Assembly (NCBI GenBank): GCA_965153355.1
Contig: OZ231127.1
Location: forward strand, 6,634,001 to 6,698,000
DNA from: Flaccisagitta enflata
Lineage: Eukaryota; Chaetognatha; Sagittoidea; Aphragmophora
Reading direction: 5' to 3'
Length of the DNA: 64,000 nt
Part shown: positions 14,694 through 26,965 of the stretch, one piece after another
Position numbering within the stretch: position 1 is the first letter of the stretch
Layout of the letters: the number at the start of each line of letters is the position of its first letter
The notes under the pieces: model-generated
The model's database searches: none
What the model was told of the DNA's origin: nothing
What the model saw: only the letters and a program-made list of their open reading frames with translations
Position numbers and translations under genes: made by a program

Positions 14694-14993
14694 CAGGGGT
14701 GTATATATATTGAGCGGCTTTTGATTTTATCACCCCCCCTGCCTTTGATCTTCTTCCACGCGACGCGTTGCGTCGCATTGTAAAATCTATGATTTTCTCC
14801 CCCACAAAGCAATAAAACAGTACATTATAGGTTTAAATAGTGTTAAAATGTGTTGTAGTGATCAGATACTACCATTTGGAACTATCAAAAGTATTAAATC
14901 TTCAAAAAAAATTCTTCTTCTTCTTTTTTAGCTTTTGATTTTTTTCCCCATCTCCAAACCGGAGGGGGGAATGCTCAACTTTATACACGCCTG
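14694..14993. mobile_element. hAT-like MITE, 300 bp, copy-1 specific
   Basis: The ends CAGGGGTGTATA and TATACACGCCTG are inverted repeats. The flanks CCACAAAG (14686-14693) and CCATAAAG (14994-15001) are an 8-bp target duplication with one change. Two empty sites are visible, at 15210 in a local duplicate and at 54760 in copy 2, both reading GACCATAAAG without interruption. Confidence 0.85.
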
Positions 14994-15009
14994 CCATAAA
15001 GAAGGCAGA

Positions 15010-15075
15010 GGAAGAGGAAGATAATTCCACTAACTAACAACGAAGCTAAGAATGAAATAGGCGAAGAAAGAAGGA

Positions 15076-15143
<68 letters not shown>

Positions 15144-15276
15144 CAGAAAGAAAGAAAGAAAGAAAGAAAGAAGGAAAGAATGAAGAAGAGCGAGTAGAGG
15201 GAAAGACCATAAAGAAGGCAGAGGAAGAGGAAGCGAATTCCACTAACTGACAACGAAGGCTAAGAATGAAAAAGGC

Positions 15277-15365
<89 letters not shown>

Positions 15366-15385
15366 AGGAAAGAAAGAAAGAAAGA
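15010..15385 (+). repeat. Local tandem duplication with two (AAAG)n arrays
   Basis: The block AAGGCAGAGGAAGAGGAAG...CACTAACT...AGGCGAAGAAAG plus an AAAG array occurs twice in a row (array parts 15063-15178 and 15280-15385). Copy 2 has a single unit (54765-54932). Confidence 0.85.
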
Positions 15386-15475
15386 AGAAATGGATTTTTA
15401 TAAAACCAACATCAGATTTGTAATAAATCGAGCATCTTTTAAACCTCATTGGCCATTCCGAGTTTTATAGCTCTT

Positions 15476-15562
15476 CAGTCGCGTGTACGCGACTCAATAC
15501 GTTGCTGTGACGGTCCGTCGTTCCGTCCGTCGGTCGTTTGGTCGATCTGTCTGTCGTGCCCT
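15476..15562 (+). mobile_element. Hairpin-headed element, head fragment
   Basis: The palindrome AGTCGCGTGTACGCGACT is followed by a run of GTCCGTCG-type units. The same fragment lies at 55021-55103 in copy 2. The GGCCTTG end was not found nearby. Confidence 0.5.
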
Positions 15563-15932
15563 GACATTTGGGAGAGGCTTCTGGATCCCTGCTTCGGTCC
15601 AACCGTAGGAAACCATCGGGGTTGTCTTGCCCATCACTCAGGCTTTCGCAAAGGTTTATCAAAATTCTTTCTTTCTCTCTTTTTAATTACTGTTTCCCCC
15701 CCCCCCCCCTCCCTCCCTGTCTCTGTGTCCCCAATGGGGTCTTCCCATGTATTCATGTACTGTCCACATTTCTTTTTTTCTGTCTCTGTGTCGTTAGTAT
15801 CTTTTGTGCTTGTGTGGTCTGCCTCTATCTGTCCCCTCTGTGTTTCTGTCTTTCTGTCTGCCTATCTCTCTGTCCCTCTGTCTCGAAGCTGCCTCCCGAT
15901 GTTACCTTCTTCCTTTTCGCCGTCTGTCTGTC

Positions 15933-15999
<67 letters not shown>

Positions 16000-16245
16000 C
16001 ATTTCGACATTGGTGTGATTTGTAACGTTTTTGCTCCCATAACATTTATTCAACCACGGCTGGCGTATCATTTTTCAGTTGAAGAGAGGGAACCCCCCTT
16101 TCCCCCTTTGCTCTCGGTTACCCCTAAGCGACCTTCACCTAAACGTTATCATTTTTTTGGGCAATTTTTTATTTCATCATCACCCCCCACCCTCATGGGT
16201 CCTTCCCGAACACTCAATTACCCCAACTCATCAAAGAAAAAAGAA

Positions 16246-16395
<150 letters not shown>

Positions 16396-16525
16396 ATATG
16401 AAACTAAACAGCGTAAAACGGAAGAAGCGTTGAAACTGCTCTTATTCGCTTTCGACGTGCTAGAAACAACAAGAATTTCTGTTTTTTAATTTTTTTCCTT
16501 GAATGAATTTTATTTTCAATTTGAG

Positions 16526-16582
16526 CTGAGGGCGGGTCCCATCGGAAAACATTTGTCCATCGAATACAAAAAGACAAGACAG
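16526..16582 (+). CDS. Possible small phase-0 exon
   Basis: Nineteen codons, LRAGPIGKHLSIEYKKTRQ, lie between an acceptor after TTTTCAATTTGAG and the strong donor ACAG|GTAAGG at 16583. The frame also reads on without a stop for about 70 further codons (to 16795, ending HLKKLKKDLKNY), so an unspliced reading is possible. It occurs only in copy 1, since copy 2 has deleted the region. No family is recognised. Confidence 0.22.
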
Positions 16583-16789
16583 GTAAGGTCATTTCTACTT
16601 GAAGACTATTTGGTGCCGCGCAGGCTCTTTTTTGTTGCAATGAAAATAAGAAACATTAGGGTGGGTTTTGACACTGTTTCGTTTTGTCAATCTCGATACG
16701 GATATGATCGCTGTTTCAGGGACCCACCGCACACCTTTTTGAATGTGCGGGAACACTTAAAAAAATTAAAGAAAGATTTAAAAAATTAC

Positions 16790-16792
<3 letters not shown>

Positions 16793-16880
<88 letters not shown>
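16793..16880 (+). repeat. (GA)n microsatellite
   Basis: Pure GA followed by CAGGCAGACTGG. Confidence 0.95.
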
Positions 16881-16884
<4 letters not shown>

Positions 16885-16911
16885 CAGACTGGCTAAAACG
16901 CCATGACAAGG

Positions 16912-17046
16912 TATTTTAGACAGGGACAATGGACATTATGAGGTCGGTCAGTCTGTTGGTTGGTCCAACAATCTGTCAAAAAAATTGGTGTTTTCCGCTC
17001 CTGCCCACCCGCCCGTGACTAAAGTTGCCGTGTTTCTCGCCTTGTT
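16912..17046 (+). mobile_element. Hairpin-headed family member, short
   Basis: TATTTTAGACAGGGAC with a GGTCGGTCAGTC...GGTTGGTCC tract, CCTGCCCACCCGCCCGTGAC, GCCGTGTTTCTCGCCTTG and then T. The tail and internal parts match the family at 26966-27154, but the hairpin at the head is degraded. Confidence 0.45.
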
Positions 17047-17206
17047 TTGACACTGCAGCTACAACCTGAACCAACGGCGAACCGGAGAACAATCGACCAT
17101 GCTGGCCCACGCGCGCGTACGCGAACTGGAAAGGGAAATGCAGCTCCAAATAGCAATCACAAACTAATGAGGTCTTCTAGCAAAATTTACCTCGAAATAG
17201 AATGCT

Positions 17207-17274
<68 letters not shown>

Positions 17275-17476
17275 AGGGAGAGAGGGAGAGAGAGAGGGAG
17301 AGAGAGAGGGAGAGAGAGAGAGAGAGGGAGAGAAAACCTGCATTGTAGTTTTCTCTTTGACACTGCAGGTGACCAGAACCAATAGTGAAGCAAACGACAG
17401 ACTCTGCTGCCCGCCGGCCGCCGTGAATGCGACATTACAAAACGTAATACTGCATCGTAGGGTAATCATGGACTGA
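17046..17476 (+). other. Tandemly duplicated acceptor-like segment around a GT/GA microsatellite
   Basis: TTTGACACTGCAG occurs at 17046-17058 and again at 17356-17368. Each is followed by related sequence (ACCTGAACCAACGGCGAAC and ACCAGAACCAATAGTGAAG), with a GT/GAGAGGGA array (17206-17331) between them. One frame after the first reads TMLAHARVRELEREMQLQIA then stops. After the second, the frame runs to a TGA at 17474. This could be a duplicated last exon or chance, and no function is proposed. Confidence 0.25.
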
Positions 17477-17869
17477 GGTCTCGTTCAGAAATTACCGGAA
17501 CACTTCTTTTTAATAACAACTAAGTTTATAAGAACGTTAGGCTTGAAATCCTCAAAAATTTAAGGACATGCTAGGAACATTGAAAGGCTTCATTTCTTAA
17601 AAAATTTGATAATGTGCTTGTATTGTTTTGTATTGTATTCTTGATTTCCTTTTTAAACGTCTAAATCTGTTGCGTTATAGTTTCATCGATATTTTCTTTA
17701 ATTTCTTCTAGAAGACAAACTCAAACCTATTAAAAACGTTCTTAACAGGCATGTATAATGTTGAGTATAATCAAATGGTTTGGAGATGTGGAAGAAAATC
17801 AAAAGTTTGAAAAAAAGAAAAAAGAAAATTTTTGAAGGTTTAACTCTTTTGGCAGTGCCGAAAGATAAA

Positions 17870-18043
17870 ATGTAATTACTACAACACAATTTAACACTTT
17901 AAACCTTAAATATACTGTTTTATAGCTTTGAGGGTAAAAAAATCAAAAATTTTGTTACGCGACGCGACGCATTGCGGGGGAAGAAAATCAAATGCAGGGG
18001 GGGGGGAATAAAATCAAAAGCCACTCAATTTTATACACCCCAG
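17870..18043 (-). mobile_element. Second, partial copy of the CAGGGGTGTATA MITE
   Basis: On the minus strand it starts CTGGGGTGTATAAAATTGAG and then reads GGCTTTTGATTTTAT, C-run, TGCATTTGATTTTCTTC and the CGACGC block, in the same order as 14694-14870. The opposite end was not found. Confidence 0.7.
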
Positions 18044-18237
18044 GTTCTTAATAAAAGGTTGAAAACTGTTTAAACTAAAATCAATTTAATAAGGGTTAAA
18101 CATAAAACTCCCTAAAAATCTAGAACTTTAAAAGCTTGTCCAAAAAGTGATGTTCTGATATAAAAAAAAGTGTATCCGGAGTATAGCAGGAAGTGCTTGT
18201 GAATGGATAAATAATCATAAGATATTAGGGACCGAGA

Positions 18238-18504
18238 GGGCGTTTCTGGTCAGAGACAATCGCGTTTTAAATGGGCCACTTGGTCGCTTGCTACGTTCGT
18301 TCGCTCGCACTCCTCACTCCGCTCACTCGCTCTACAGGGCCCTGCTTCGCTATGCTTGCTTCGCTCGCTCGCTCCATACATGGGCTTGCTCACTCACTTC
18401 GCTCACTCCCTCGTGGGACAGTTGAAATTCATGAATATGTGTTCACGCTGAAAACGCATTTCACAGGAACAAACGCGTTTTTCATCCTCACTGGAAACAC
18501 GCCC
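18238..18504 (+). mobile_element. GGGCG-ended MITE, copy a
   Basis: Starts GGGCGTTTCTGGTCAGAGAC and ends with GGAAACACGCCC, which are imperfect inverted repeats. The interior has the family signature CGCTCGCTCACTCACTTCGC-like CGCTC repeats, then GTGGGACAGTTGAAATTC and TGTTCACGCTG. Noncoding. Confidence 0.8.
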
Positions 18505-18611
18505 TGACTGATGGAGAAATCCGCCAAAGGGTACAGCCCATGCCCGTGCCCACAGTAATCTAAGAAAAGTAATACCTTGTTCTGTTTATGGATAGGGGGC
18601 ACGATCTCAAG

Positions 18612-18701
18612 GCTACTCTGGAAGACCCATGTTGTAAAGAACTTCATTTAAAATCTGGTCAAGGCCACATGAAGCGCAAAACGACAGAGCAAAAGAAATT
18701 G
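18612..18701 (+). CDS. Possible 30-codon phase-0 exon
   Basis: The reading is ATLEDPCCKELHLKSGQG then HMKRKTTEQKKL. It is bounded by AAG at 18609-18611 (a weak acceptor) and a good donor, TTG|GTAAGG, at 18702. It contains two Cys and three His, but no known finger is recognised. It occurs only in copy 1. It could equally be an accidental open frame, since nothing downstream connects to it. Confidence 0.2.
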
Positions 18702-18815
18702 GTAAGGTTCAAGAACAGCATGACAGACAATGAAAACTTGGAGACATTTACAGACAAAAAGAAAAAAAAACCAACACACACACACACACGCTCATACAAC
18801 AAACAAACCCCATAA

Positions 18816-19053
18816 TTGACTTACAGTCACACAGCGAACACACAACTAATACACACAACTAACACACACACAACAAAAACACAGAACAACAAAAACACAG
18901 AACAAACACATACAACAAAAACATACAAAACAAACACACACAGAACAAACACACACAGAACAAATACACACAGAACGAATACACACAGAACAAATACACA
19001 AAGAACAAATACACACAGAACAAATACACAGAGAACGAGTACATACAGAACGA

Positions 19054-19145
<92 letters not shown>

Positions 19146-19190
19146 GCGCGCGCGCATGCAAACACACGCGCATGCAAACACACATATACA
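18816..19190 (+). repeat. ACACAGAACAAAT-type repeat then (AC)n
   Basis: Degenerate 12-15-bp units pass into a pure AC array (19057-19140) and a CGCGCATGCAAACACA tail. Confidence 0.95.
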
Positions 19191-19409
19191 CAGGTGCGGC
19201 AGTTGTTTCGTGGTGATCTTGACTCCGCCAGGTGACGCCTGTTTTAATTCTTTTGCTGTAAAAAACATTGGGCTTGTCGAAAATTATGCTAGCCTATTCA
19301 ACGTAACGCGAGGCCCTTGATGGCTACACGTACAGGTTTTTATTGAATGATTACTGTCCTACTGAAAAAAGGAAGTAATTATGGATAGCTTGGAGGGTTT
19401 CTCCGTTTT

Positions 19410-19475
19410 TAGTCGGGGACAAGCAGCTCTATAAGACTTTGTCCATCCGTTGGTCCATCAGTTCAGTGAGGATTG
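19410..19475 (+). mobile_element. Hairpin-headed family head, diverged
   Basis: TTTTTAGTCGGGG, CTCTATAAGACTTTG and a TCCATCCGTTGGTCC tract match the family head, but the arms no longer pair. Confidence 0.35.
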
Positions 19476-20210
19476 AGTTGAAAAGTGTGCTAAGTGTGTC
19501 AGATTGTAGCAAATCAGAAAGAGGGAGAGGAACAAAGACTGAACAGACGGAATATTGTAATTACACTGTATTTCTCGCGTAATCCTTGCATTGTTTACTG
19601 TCAATTCGTTAAAATTTGCAATAAAAGTATTATCATTGAAATGTTTATTTCTCCATGTTATTGCCTAATGATGAACTATCAATGGACTAATAGATTGTCA
19701 GGTATAGGGATTTGACAAAGCAGCATGTATTTGTCGCTTTTATCATGGTTGCCTTTCGTGAGATGATCGGTTTTGCTTAGTTCGCTAGTTTTTCGCCGCG
19801 CCCTGAACTTAAAAAAAAAAAGTCACGATTTTGTTCAGGACACGGTAACAGATAAAACCGATCTACGTGTGTTTACAACCCGGTCCAGGAACGTACAGGC
19901 CTTGAATTCTTATGGAGAGAGAGAGAGGAAAAAGAGCGAGGGATATTGTGCTATGTAATGGCCCATACTATGTATTTTTTTACTTATTTTTTTCAATTTT
20001 CATCCATCATATTTTTCTTGTTGTAATCTTTTTTTCTGATTCCTCCCATAACATTTCAGTTTGAGGGTACAAAATCATTTATCTTTTTGTTGTTTTTTTA
20101 GATCTGATGTTTTCTGCGATGATGACTACTAGAAATATCGGCGTATTGGTCATTGACTCCATTGACTTGATACGCCGTATCTCCTTTTGAAGAGCCTTTA
20201 GCTTTACACA

Positions 20211-20216
20211 ACGACG

Positions 20217-20310
<94 letters not shown>

Positions 20311-20321
20311 ATAACAATACC

Positions 20322-20410
<89 letters not shown>

Positions 20411-20454
20411 AAACCGCAATAACAATAACAATGACAACGACAACGACAACGACG

Positions 20455-20516
<62 letters not shown>

Positions 20517-20535
20517 GATGACGACGACGACAACA
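20211..20535 (+). repeat. (CAA)n and (CGACAA)n microsatellite
   Basis: About 200 bp of CAA pass into ACAACG/ACGACG units. The partner 56175-56610 has many TAA interruptions instead. Confidence 0.97.
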
Positions 20536-20717
20536 ACAACCTGAAGACTGAAATTTGAATAAGCGTTAACTACGTTTCAAGATCATGTCTGGTATTTTAT
20601 ATTTTATAATCATATTTGTAGCATTGACCCCTTTTCGCGACAAAGCTATATTGGAGCCTTTTCGTCTTCACCAGAGAGTTTTGTGCTTTTTTCTTTTTTG
20701 CATTTCAGTGTACTTTT

Positions 20718-20985
<268 letters not shown>

Positions 20986-21093
20986 TCTTTTTATCTTTCT
21001 TTATTTCTACTCTTTTCATTTCGAGCCACTTTTCAAATTTATCATGTAATCGTCCCCTTTTTTCGCATGTGCGTCCTCGTCTCGATTCATGGT

Positions 21094-21456
21094 CATTACG
21101 CCGATTGCATCCCGGGACTTTGCTGAATCGTTCTTATGCGCCCCCCCCCCCTTCATAATGTGACACTCACGATTTTATTTCAAATAAGCCAATGCGCAGC
21201 TTTCTAGTTAGATGGGTACCTTTTTTAGGGTCAATTTGAACTTAACAAAGAATATCAAAGGATTTTCTGAAGGGGATTCTTAAGGGGATTTTTTCCCAAT
21301 TATTTCAATGTGCACTTTAAGCGGGCCCTAAAAAAGGTTTCCATCAAGCTAGAAAGGTGAGCATTGGCTCGTTTGAAATAAAATCGCGAGTGTCACATTA
21401 TGAAGGGGGCGCATAAGAGCGATTCAGCCAAGTCCCAGGATGCAATCGGCGTAATG
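21094..21456. mobile_element. Foldback element, 363 bp (copy 1)
   Basis: Two arms of about 150 bp form an imperfect palindrome. The left arm reads CATTACGCCGATTGCATCC, CTTATGCGCCCC, TTCATAATGTGACACTC, and the right arm gives the same on the minus strand. It is flanked by TGGTCA on both sides, overlapping the ends. The centre (21245-21300) is short and AT-rich. There is no ORF. It is present in both duplicates. Confidence 0.82.
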
Positions 21457-21669
21457 GTCAATCGGTGCTTCCCATTGACGTTTATTCATACACTTGTAAC
21501 ATAATGTTTTGTACTTGTAACATAATGTTTTCTACTTTGTTCAATTTGTAGATGTCATTTCCCTTTTTCTGGATATGCCGCGGACAAGTATCATTTGTGT
21601 TACACGCGGAAATATCGAATGACGCTCTTCATGAATTTTTCGTGTAAACACGTATATTCTGACGTTTTT

Positions 21670-22077
21670 TAGTCGCGTGCACGCGACTCTACACCCCGCT
21701 TTGTCGGTCCGTCCGTCGGTCCGTCCGTCCGTCCGTCGGTCCGTCCGTCCGTCCGTCGGTCCGTCGGTCCGTCACACTTTACTTTTTTTGTAATAAAGCG
21801 TCAACTCTTAGGTCATTTTAAGTCTTTTTTAGTCATTAATAGTTATTCTAAGTCATTTTGAGTCATTCTAAGTCATTTTAAGTTATTCAAAGTCATTTTA
21901 AGTTATTTTAAGTCATTTTTGGTCGTTAGGTTTTTTAGACATTTTAAGTCCTTTTTGGACATTTTAAGTCATTCTAAGTCATTCTAAGTTGTTCTAAGTC
22001 ATTCTAAGTCATTTTAAGTCATTCTAAGTCCTTCTTACCCTGTAAATCTCACACGCGACTTATAGGTGTTGGCCTTG
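21670..22077 (+). mobile_element. Hairpin-headed nonautonomous element (408 bp), copy-1 specific
   Basis: Starts TAGTCGCGTGCACGCGACTC, then ACACCCCGC and about 15 GTCC/GTCG units, AAGTCATTTT units (21810-22030), and the end CGCGACTTATAGGTGTTGGCCTTG. It lies in a T-run. Copy 2 has the uninterrupted T-run at 57607-57617, a clean empty site. No ORF. Confidence 0.82.
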
Positions 22078-22107
22078 TTTTTTTACATGCTGAGAAAAGT
22101 GAGGAGA

Positions 22108-22109
<2 letters not shown>

Positions 22110-22203
<94 letters not shown>

Positions 22204-22354
22204 GGACGCACAGACAGACAGATTCGGAAAGGGACATACAAACAGAAACTGATTCAGCAAAAGAAAAGAAAAAGGAAAGAGGGAAAAAAAGCAGGGAGGA
22301 AAATGAATATAAAGGAAAGAGAGGAAGAAAGCAAGCAAGGAAGAAAGATAGAAA

Positions 22355-22435
<81 letters not shown>

Positions 22436-22443
22436 TAAGAAAC

Positions 22444-22498
<55 letters not shown>

Positions 22499-22528
22499 AG
22501 CAGGGCAGAAAAAAATACAGAGGAAGGA

Positions 22529-22572
<44 letters not shown>

Positions 22573-22573
22573 G

Positions 22574-22607
<34 letters not shown>

Positions 22608-22783
22608 TAAGAAAGCAAGAAAGAAAGCAAGAAAGAAAGAAAGTGCGAAAAAAGAAAAGAAAGGAAGGAAGAAAAGAAGAAAGAAGAAAGAAAGGAAGGA
22701 AGAAAGAAAGAAAGAACAAAGAAAGAAAGAAAGAAAGTGCGAAAAAAGGAAAGAAAGAAAGAAAGAAAGTGCGAAAAAAAGGA

Positions 22784-22843
<60 letters not shown>

Positions 22844-22847
22844 ACGA

Positions 22848-22883
<36 letters not shown>

Positions 22884-22890
22884 CAGAAAA
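22110..22890 (+). repeat. (GA)n and (GAAA)n purine tract
   Basis: GA to 22201, a DNA bridge including GACAGACAGATTCGG, then about 550 bp of GAAA/GAAG units. The partner is 57645-58175. Confidence 0.96.
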
Positions 22891-23261
22891 GTATCCTCCC
22901 TTTATTCAAAAAGTGTTTTGTTTGTGAAATGTTGAAATATAATCGGTCTTATCACACTCCCAAATTACGCTTTACGCAAAACTGATCTGTCTTTGTCCAA
23001 TTTTTTTTCCTGTCTCTCTCTCGTTTGTTTTTCTATTACAAATTTTCTAGTTTTGAAATTGAATGAGTTTCCGCCCTTTATAGCAGAGAACAAGAGAATG
23101 ATTTTCGATTCACGGAGAAGGAAAAAGATCATCAGTCAAAAAAGAAAAAATCAGACTATATCGTGATTTGTGTAAGCTGAATAAAACTAAAACTAGGGGC
23201 GGACACGAGAGGAAGGCGGGGGGGGGGGGGAATGTGGGCTAATGAAACGCATGGGGTTAGG

Positions 23262-23262
23262 A

Positions 23263-23352
<90 letters not shown>
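23262..23352 (+). repeat. (GA)n microsatellite
   Basis: Pure GA. The partner is 58572-58660. Confidence 0.96.
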
Positions 23353-23356
<4 letters not shown>

Positions 23357-23689
23357 AAAGAACCAATTTCTATCCTATTGCTATACTATCATACTGTCAT
23401 ACTTGTACAGGTCAATGGGCATTTTTCTTTTTTTTTTCGGAGGGGGGGGGGACTGACATAAAAAAATGATAACATCATTTTTCTCAATCTTAGGTGTATA
23501 AACATATTTAAAATCAATTTCCTCCTATGCATGTCGTCAGTTTACATATTTATGAAAGCCTTTCGTCGAATCATAGGGGTGAGCAATTCCATAGATAATC
23601 CATTCTCTCCTGCTCCTCCTCGTCGTGTTGTTTCTGCGGTTTTGGTGGCCAATCACTTAGCCACTATTACCACCACACGAAGCATTTCC

Positions 23690-23900
23690 GCCGCCGCCAC
23701 CGCCACCACCCTCACCACCCTCACCACCCTCACCACCCTCACCACCCTCACCACCCTCACCACCCTCACCACCACCTACACCACCGCCACCACCAACGCC
23801 GGGCTCGTTTCCTAGCGGCCGACTCTCGCAATCACCGCCACCATTCTAGTCCATACTCCTCCTTCTCCTTCTCCTTCTCCTCCTCCTCCTCCTTTCCAAC
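23690..23900 (+). repeat. CACCACCCT and TCC arrays at the duplication breakpoint
   Basis: Eight 9-bp ACCACCCTC units (23703-23770) and then CTT/CTCC repeats. The minus strand of the first part reads Gly/Glu-rich but meets a stop in this copy. Homology to copy 2 stops in the TCC array. Confidence 0.85.
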
Positions 23901-23920
23901 AATATCAGATTAAGTCATAA

Positions 23921-24120
23921 CAAGGCCAACACCTATAAGTCGCGTGCGGGACATCAATAGTTTAAAGTGACTTAAACTGACTTTAAAAGGCTCAGGATGA
24001 CCTAAAGTGACTTTAAAAACAAGACATAAAATGACTAAAATGACTAGATTTACCTAATATACCTAAGTAATCTAATTTAACTTGATATGACTTAAAATGA
24101 CTTAGAATGACTTATAATGG
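23921..24120 (-). mobile_element. Hairpin-headed family end with GACTTAAA repeats
   Basis: CAAGGCCAACACCTATAAGTC matches on the minus strand the 3' end of 21670-22077, followed by GACTTAAAATGACTT-type units as in that element. The hairpin end was not found. Confidence 0.5.
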
Positions 24121-24144
24121 CATTTGGGCCGGAACTGTGAGCCC

Positions 24145-24880
24145 AAAAAAGTAACAGGTCGCCAAAGGGCAATATGTGGTCAGCGATACCCGTTGCCCTG
24201 CTTTGCATGATTGTGAAATGCGAATTGGAGGAAGCAGGAACAGCGACTAAAGGAACATGAAGTCCTGTAGAACACAGGGGAAGCTTTGTTTTGAGTGTTC
24301 CATTAATCCATTCCCCAGGCCTCTCAGGACTGAAACCTGGCCTCTCAGACTAGAATTTACCCTCTCAGAGCCTGCAGTCTATGCCCTCTCGGGCCTTGAA
24401 TCAAGAGGACAGATTTCAGGCCTGAGAGGACAGATTTCAGGTCTGAGAGGGCAGATTTCAGGCCTGAGAGGGCAGATTTCAGGCCTGAGAGGGCAGATTC
24501 AAGGCCTGAGAGGGCAGAATTCAGAATGAAGAACAAGAGTCCCCCTGTGTTCTACCGGACTTAGCTGCCCAAAAAACGCCAAAAAAATAATAGCCGCAAA
24601 AGCGTTAGATGTTCAGCGGTTCCCATGCCCTGCCAAAGTAGGTTGTGTTTGAAGTTGAAGGGGAAGCAGGGCAGCGGCCCCAAGGGGGTCAATGACCTAT
24701 TCTTTCACAAATATGAGGAATTTTTTCCTCCTCCTCCCACCCTCCCCCTCAAACCCCAGTCTCGAGGCCCAAATCCCAGTCTCAAGGCATAGATTCTAGC
24801 CTTAGGGCCAAAATCCTAGCCTTGAGGCCCAGATCCTAGCCTTGAGGCCCAAATCTCAGCCTCGAAGTTGGGATCTGGGC
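24145..24880 (+). mobile_element. Repeat cassettes with GAGAGGGCAGATTTCAGG minisatellite
   Basis: The terminal box GGTCAGCGATACCCG and the stem CCCTGCTT...AAGCAGG are followed by GTCCTGTAG (24262), about nine 21-22-bp units to 24520, and the inverted partner CTACCGGAC (24552). A second cassette follows (GGGAAGCAGGGCAGCGGCCCC at 24660, units to 24870). Noncoding. Confidence 0.65.
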
Positions 24881-25009
24881 TAGGGCCAACGGTTTTTGCA
24901 CTCCTGTGAATTTTTTGCATATACCACACCTACACTATTGAAAAGTAACCATTATATGACTTTTTAGGCTGATTTAGAGGGGGCAGATTGGATATTTTGA
25001 CCGGAATAA

Positions 25010-25215
25010 AGTGGTGATGGTGGTCCATTTTTGTTTTTTAGGTCATTTTGAACTCAAAATCGGGTAACTTTGCCCAAAAAAAATGACAAAAAATCCACGA
25101 GATTATAAAACTTTAGCTCAAGATCTAACCAGTGGTGCAATCCGCATGTTTTTATCATTTTTTGTTTAGATTTGAGAGCATTTAAAAGATGAAAGGGTTT
25201 GAAGGGAAAAAATTA
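25010..25215 (+). mobile_element. Relative of the interior of the 42643 element
   Basis: Shares AATCCACGAGATTATAAAAC, GGTGCAATCYGCATG and TTTGAGAGCATTTAAAAGAT in order with 42910-43015. No inverted termini were found around it. Confidence 0.5.
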
Positions 25216-25259
25216 CGGCTTCAATACCGGGCTGGGGGAGGGGGAGGAAGGGCAACAGA

Positions 25260-26215
25260 GTTTGTCGGCCGATCGACTTTTTCTTATCACTTCCATTTTC
25301 CCGATCTATCATTTGCTTTCAAGCTGGAATATGGACCCAAGATTTTGCGTTAAAGGTTTGTGATGGAGTTAAAAGTGTATATGTGTTCACGTGCATCAGC
25401 AAATACATGAAACGCATGCGCCTGCAAGATGTGGTGGATCTCAGACCTAGATCTGGGAGCACGCGCTTCTTTTAGAGTTTGCCTCATTTCAAGCCAGCAG
25501 AACTGGAAGAGTAGACTGTTTTAAGTTTACTTAAATACTTCTTCTGCTTTTAAGAATTTTGCCTCAATAGAACTTTAAGATAAACTCCTAATTTAGGAGG
25601 TTAATTAACTTATTCATGACATCTATAATAAGAATTGGGAATTTGTCTAACTAACTATTATCAAGAACTATGTTAAGAAAATAGTTATATGAATTATGAG
25701 ATCTTAAGAATAACCCAAACTGATTGACAACTATTTGGGAGAGAGCTTCTACCTTCGTTGAGTTTAACTGATATCACATCGATCTATACTTCATTAATGT
25801 TACAGATAAACTGATATTTGCAGATATATGGTTCATAATGCTGTTGGTTTTACTTATTTTTTACTCATTTCGCTATTTAAAGACCTTAAGAGGTTTTAAA
25901 GTTTCAAGTTTGTCTCATTGTCTTGGTCTATAAACTTTTGGTGTACTTTACTGATTAACTAAAATCAGAATTAGATCTGTTGAACGGCGGTTTTTATAGC
26001 AAACGCATAATTACAGTTTAACGTCCACACCCGTAAATAAAAGATGAGCAAAGTGTATGATGAGTTTATGAATGGCGTGTAGTAAAGTATACAGAAGGAT
26101 ATGATAGCCGCAGAGGATGATGATAAGATGACTGAGTAATTCTTTTTAAAACGGCAGCGCTTATTCATGACTAAGAGAAACTCCTTTCAACACTGTTCCA
26201 CTATTTGCTCCTCAC
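25260..26215. other. Unique AT-rich DNA, nothing seen
   Basis: No repeat, hairpin or protein-like frame of note. It lies upstream of the module exons and is either intron or spacer. Confidence 0.5.
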
Positions 26216-26235
26216 TTCCGTTTTTGGTAAGACAT

Positions 26236-26600
26236 CTAAGGGGGCTACAAGACCTATGATTCCACAGAGGGCAATTTTATTGCTCCGTTCCCCCCCAGCC
26301 CCTCCAAGACCTCAAAACAGCGCTTTTGGTACTCCATTCAGCCCTTCCAAGCCTCAAATTTGCCTTTCCAGGCCATAAATCACCCCTCTTGGACCTCAAA
26401 TCAGCCTTTTCAGGCCTGAAATCAGCTCTCTCAGACCAAAGAATAGACCTCCCAGATCTCCAAACAGACACTTCTAACCAAAGCTGGAACAAAATTGCCC
26501 TATGTGGAATTATAGATCATTGACCCCTCCTTTGCCACTGCCCCATTACGTCAACATCACAATAATATCATCAATGGGGTAGCGGGAACCGCTGACCATA
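26236..26600 (-). mobile_element. Repeat cassette bounded by GACCTATGATTCCACA inverted pair
   Basis: GACCTATGATTCCACA (26251-26266) pairs with TGTGGAATTATAGATC (26503-26518). Between them lie about nine TCAAATCAGCC-type units, and the box GCGGGAACCGCTGACCATAT is at 26584. Confidence 0.65.
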
Positions 26601-26965
26601 TGACACTTGATCGACCTGTTGAAGAGTCTTTCCAATAACCCTATGATATATTCTCCCCTTCCCAGCTTCACACTTACCATTTTCTCCGTACTTACCATTT
26701 GGTTCCCCTCTTCGTTTTTTTTTCATATTTTGGTGAAACTTTCTCCCGCTTCTTCAAGCTCACATATGTAACTATTCTCCACTTCTCATCTTTGTGTCTA
26801 CTTTCAAACTGCCAAGGTTTCCTATGTTGTCTTTCTTTCATCCTCTCTCATATAACTTTTTGTGCAATATCTTCTTCAAGTCAAAATTCAAACAAAGAAG
26901 GTCCACTGTGTTTTGTCGCTGTCCTCCTTTCCCATATAACCTTTCACCAATATCTTTTCCGCGTC

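Noticed and set aside
21670-22077. Calling the hairpin-headed family Helitrons outright
   Set aside because: The hairpin plus CTAA end is suggestive, but there is no TC start, no spacing between hairpin and end, insertion is into T-runs, and no Rep/helicase gene is seen.
23531-23815. Possible Thr/Leu-rich + frame or Gly-rich minus frame at the breakpoint repeat
   Set aside because: Both depend on the CACC repeat. The minus frame has a stop in copy 1 and no splice support.
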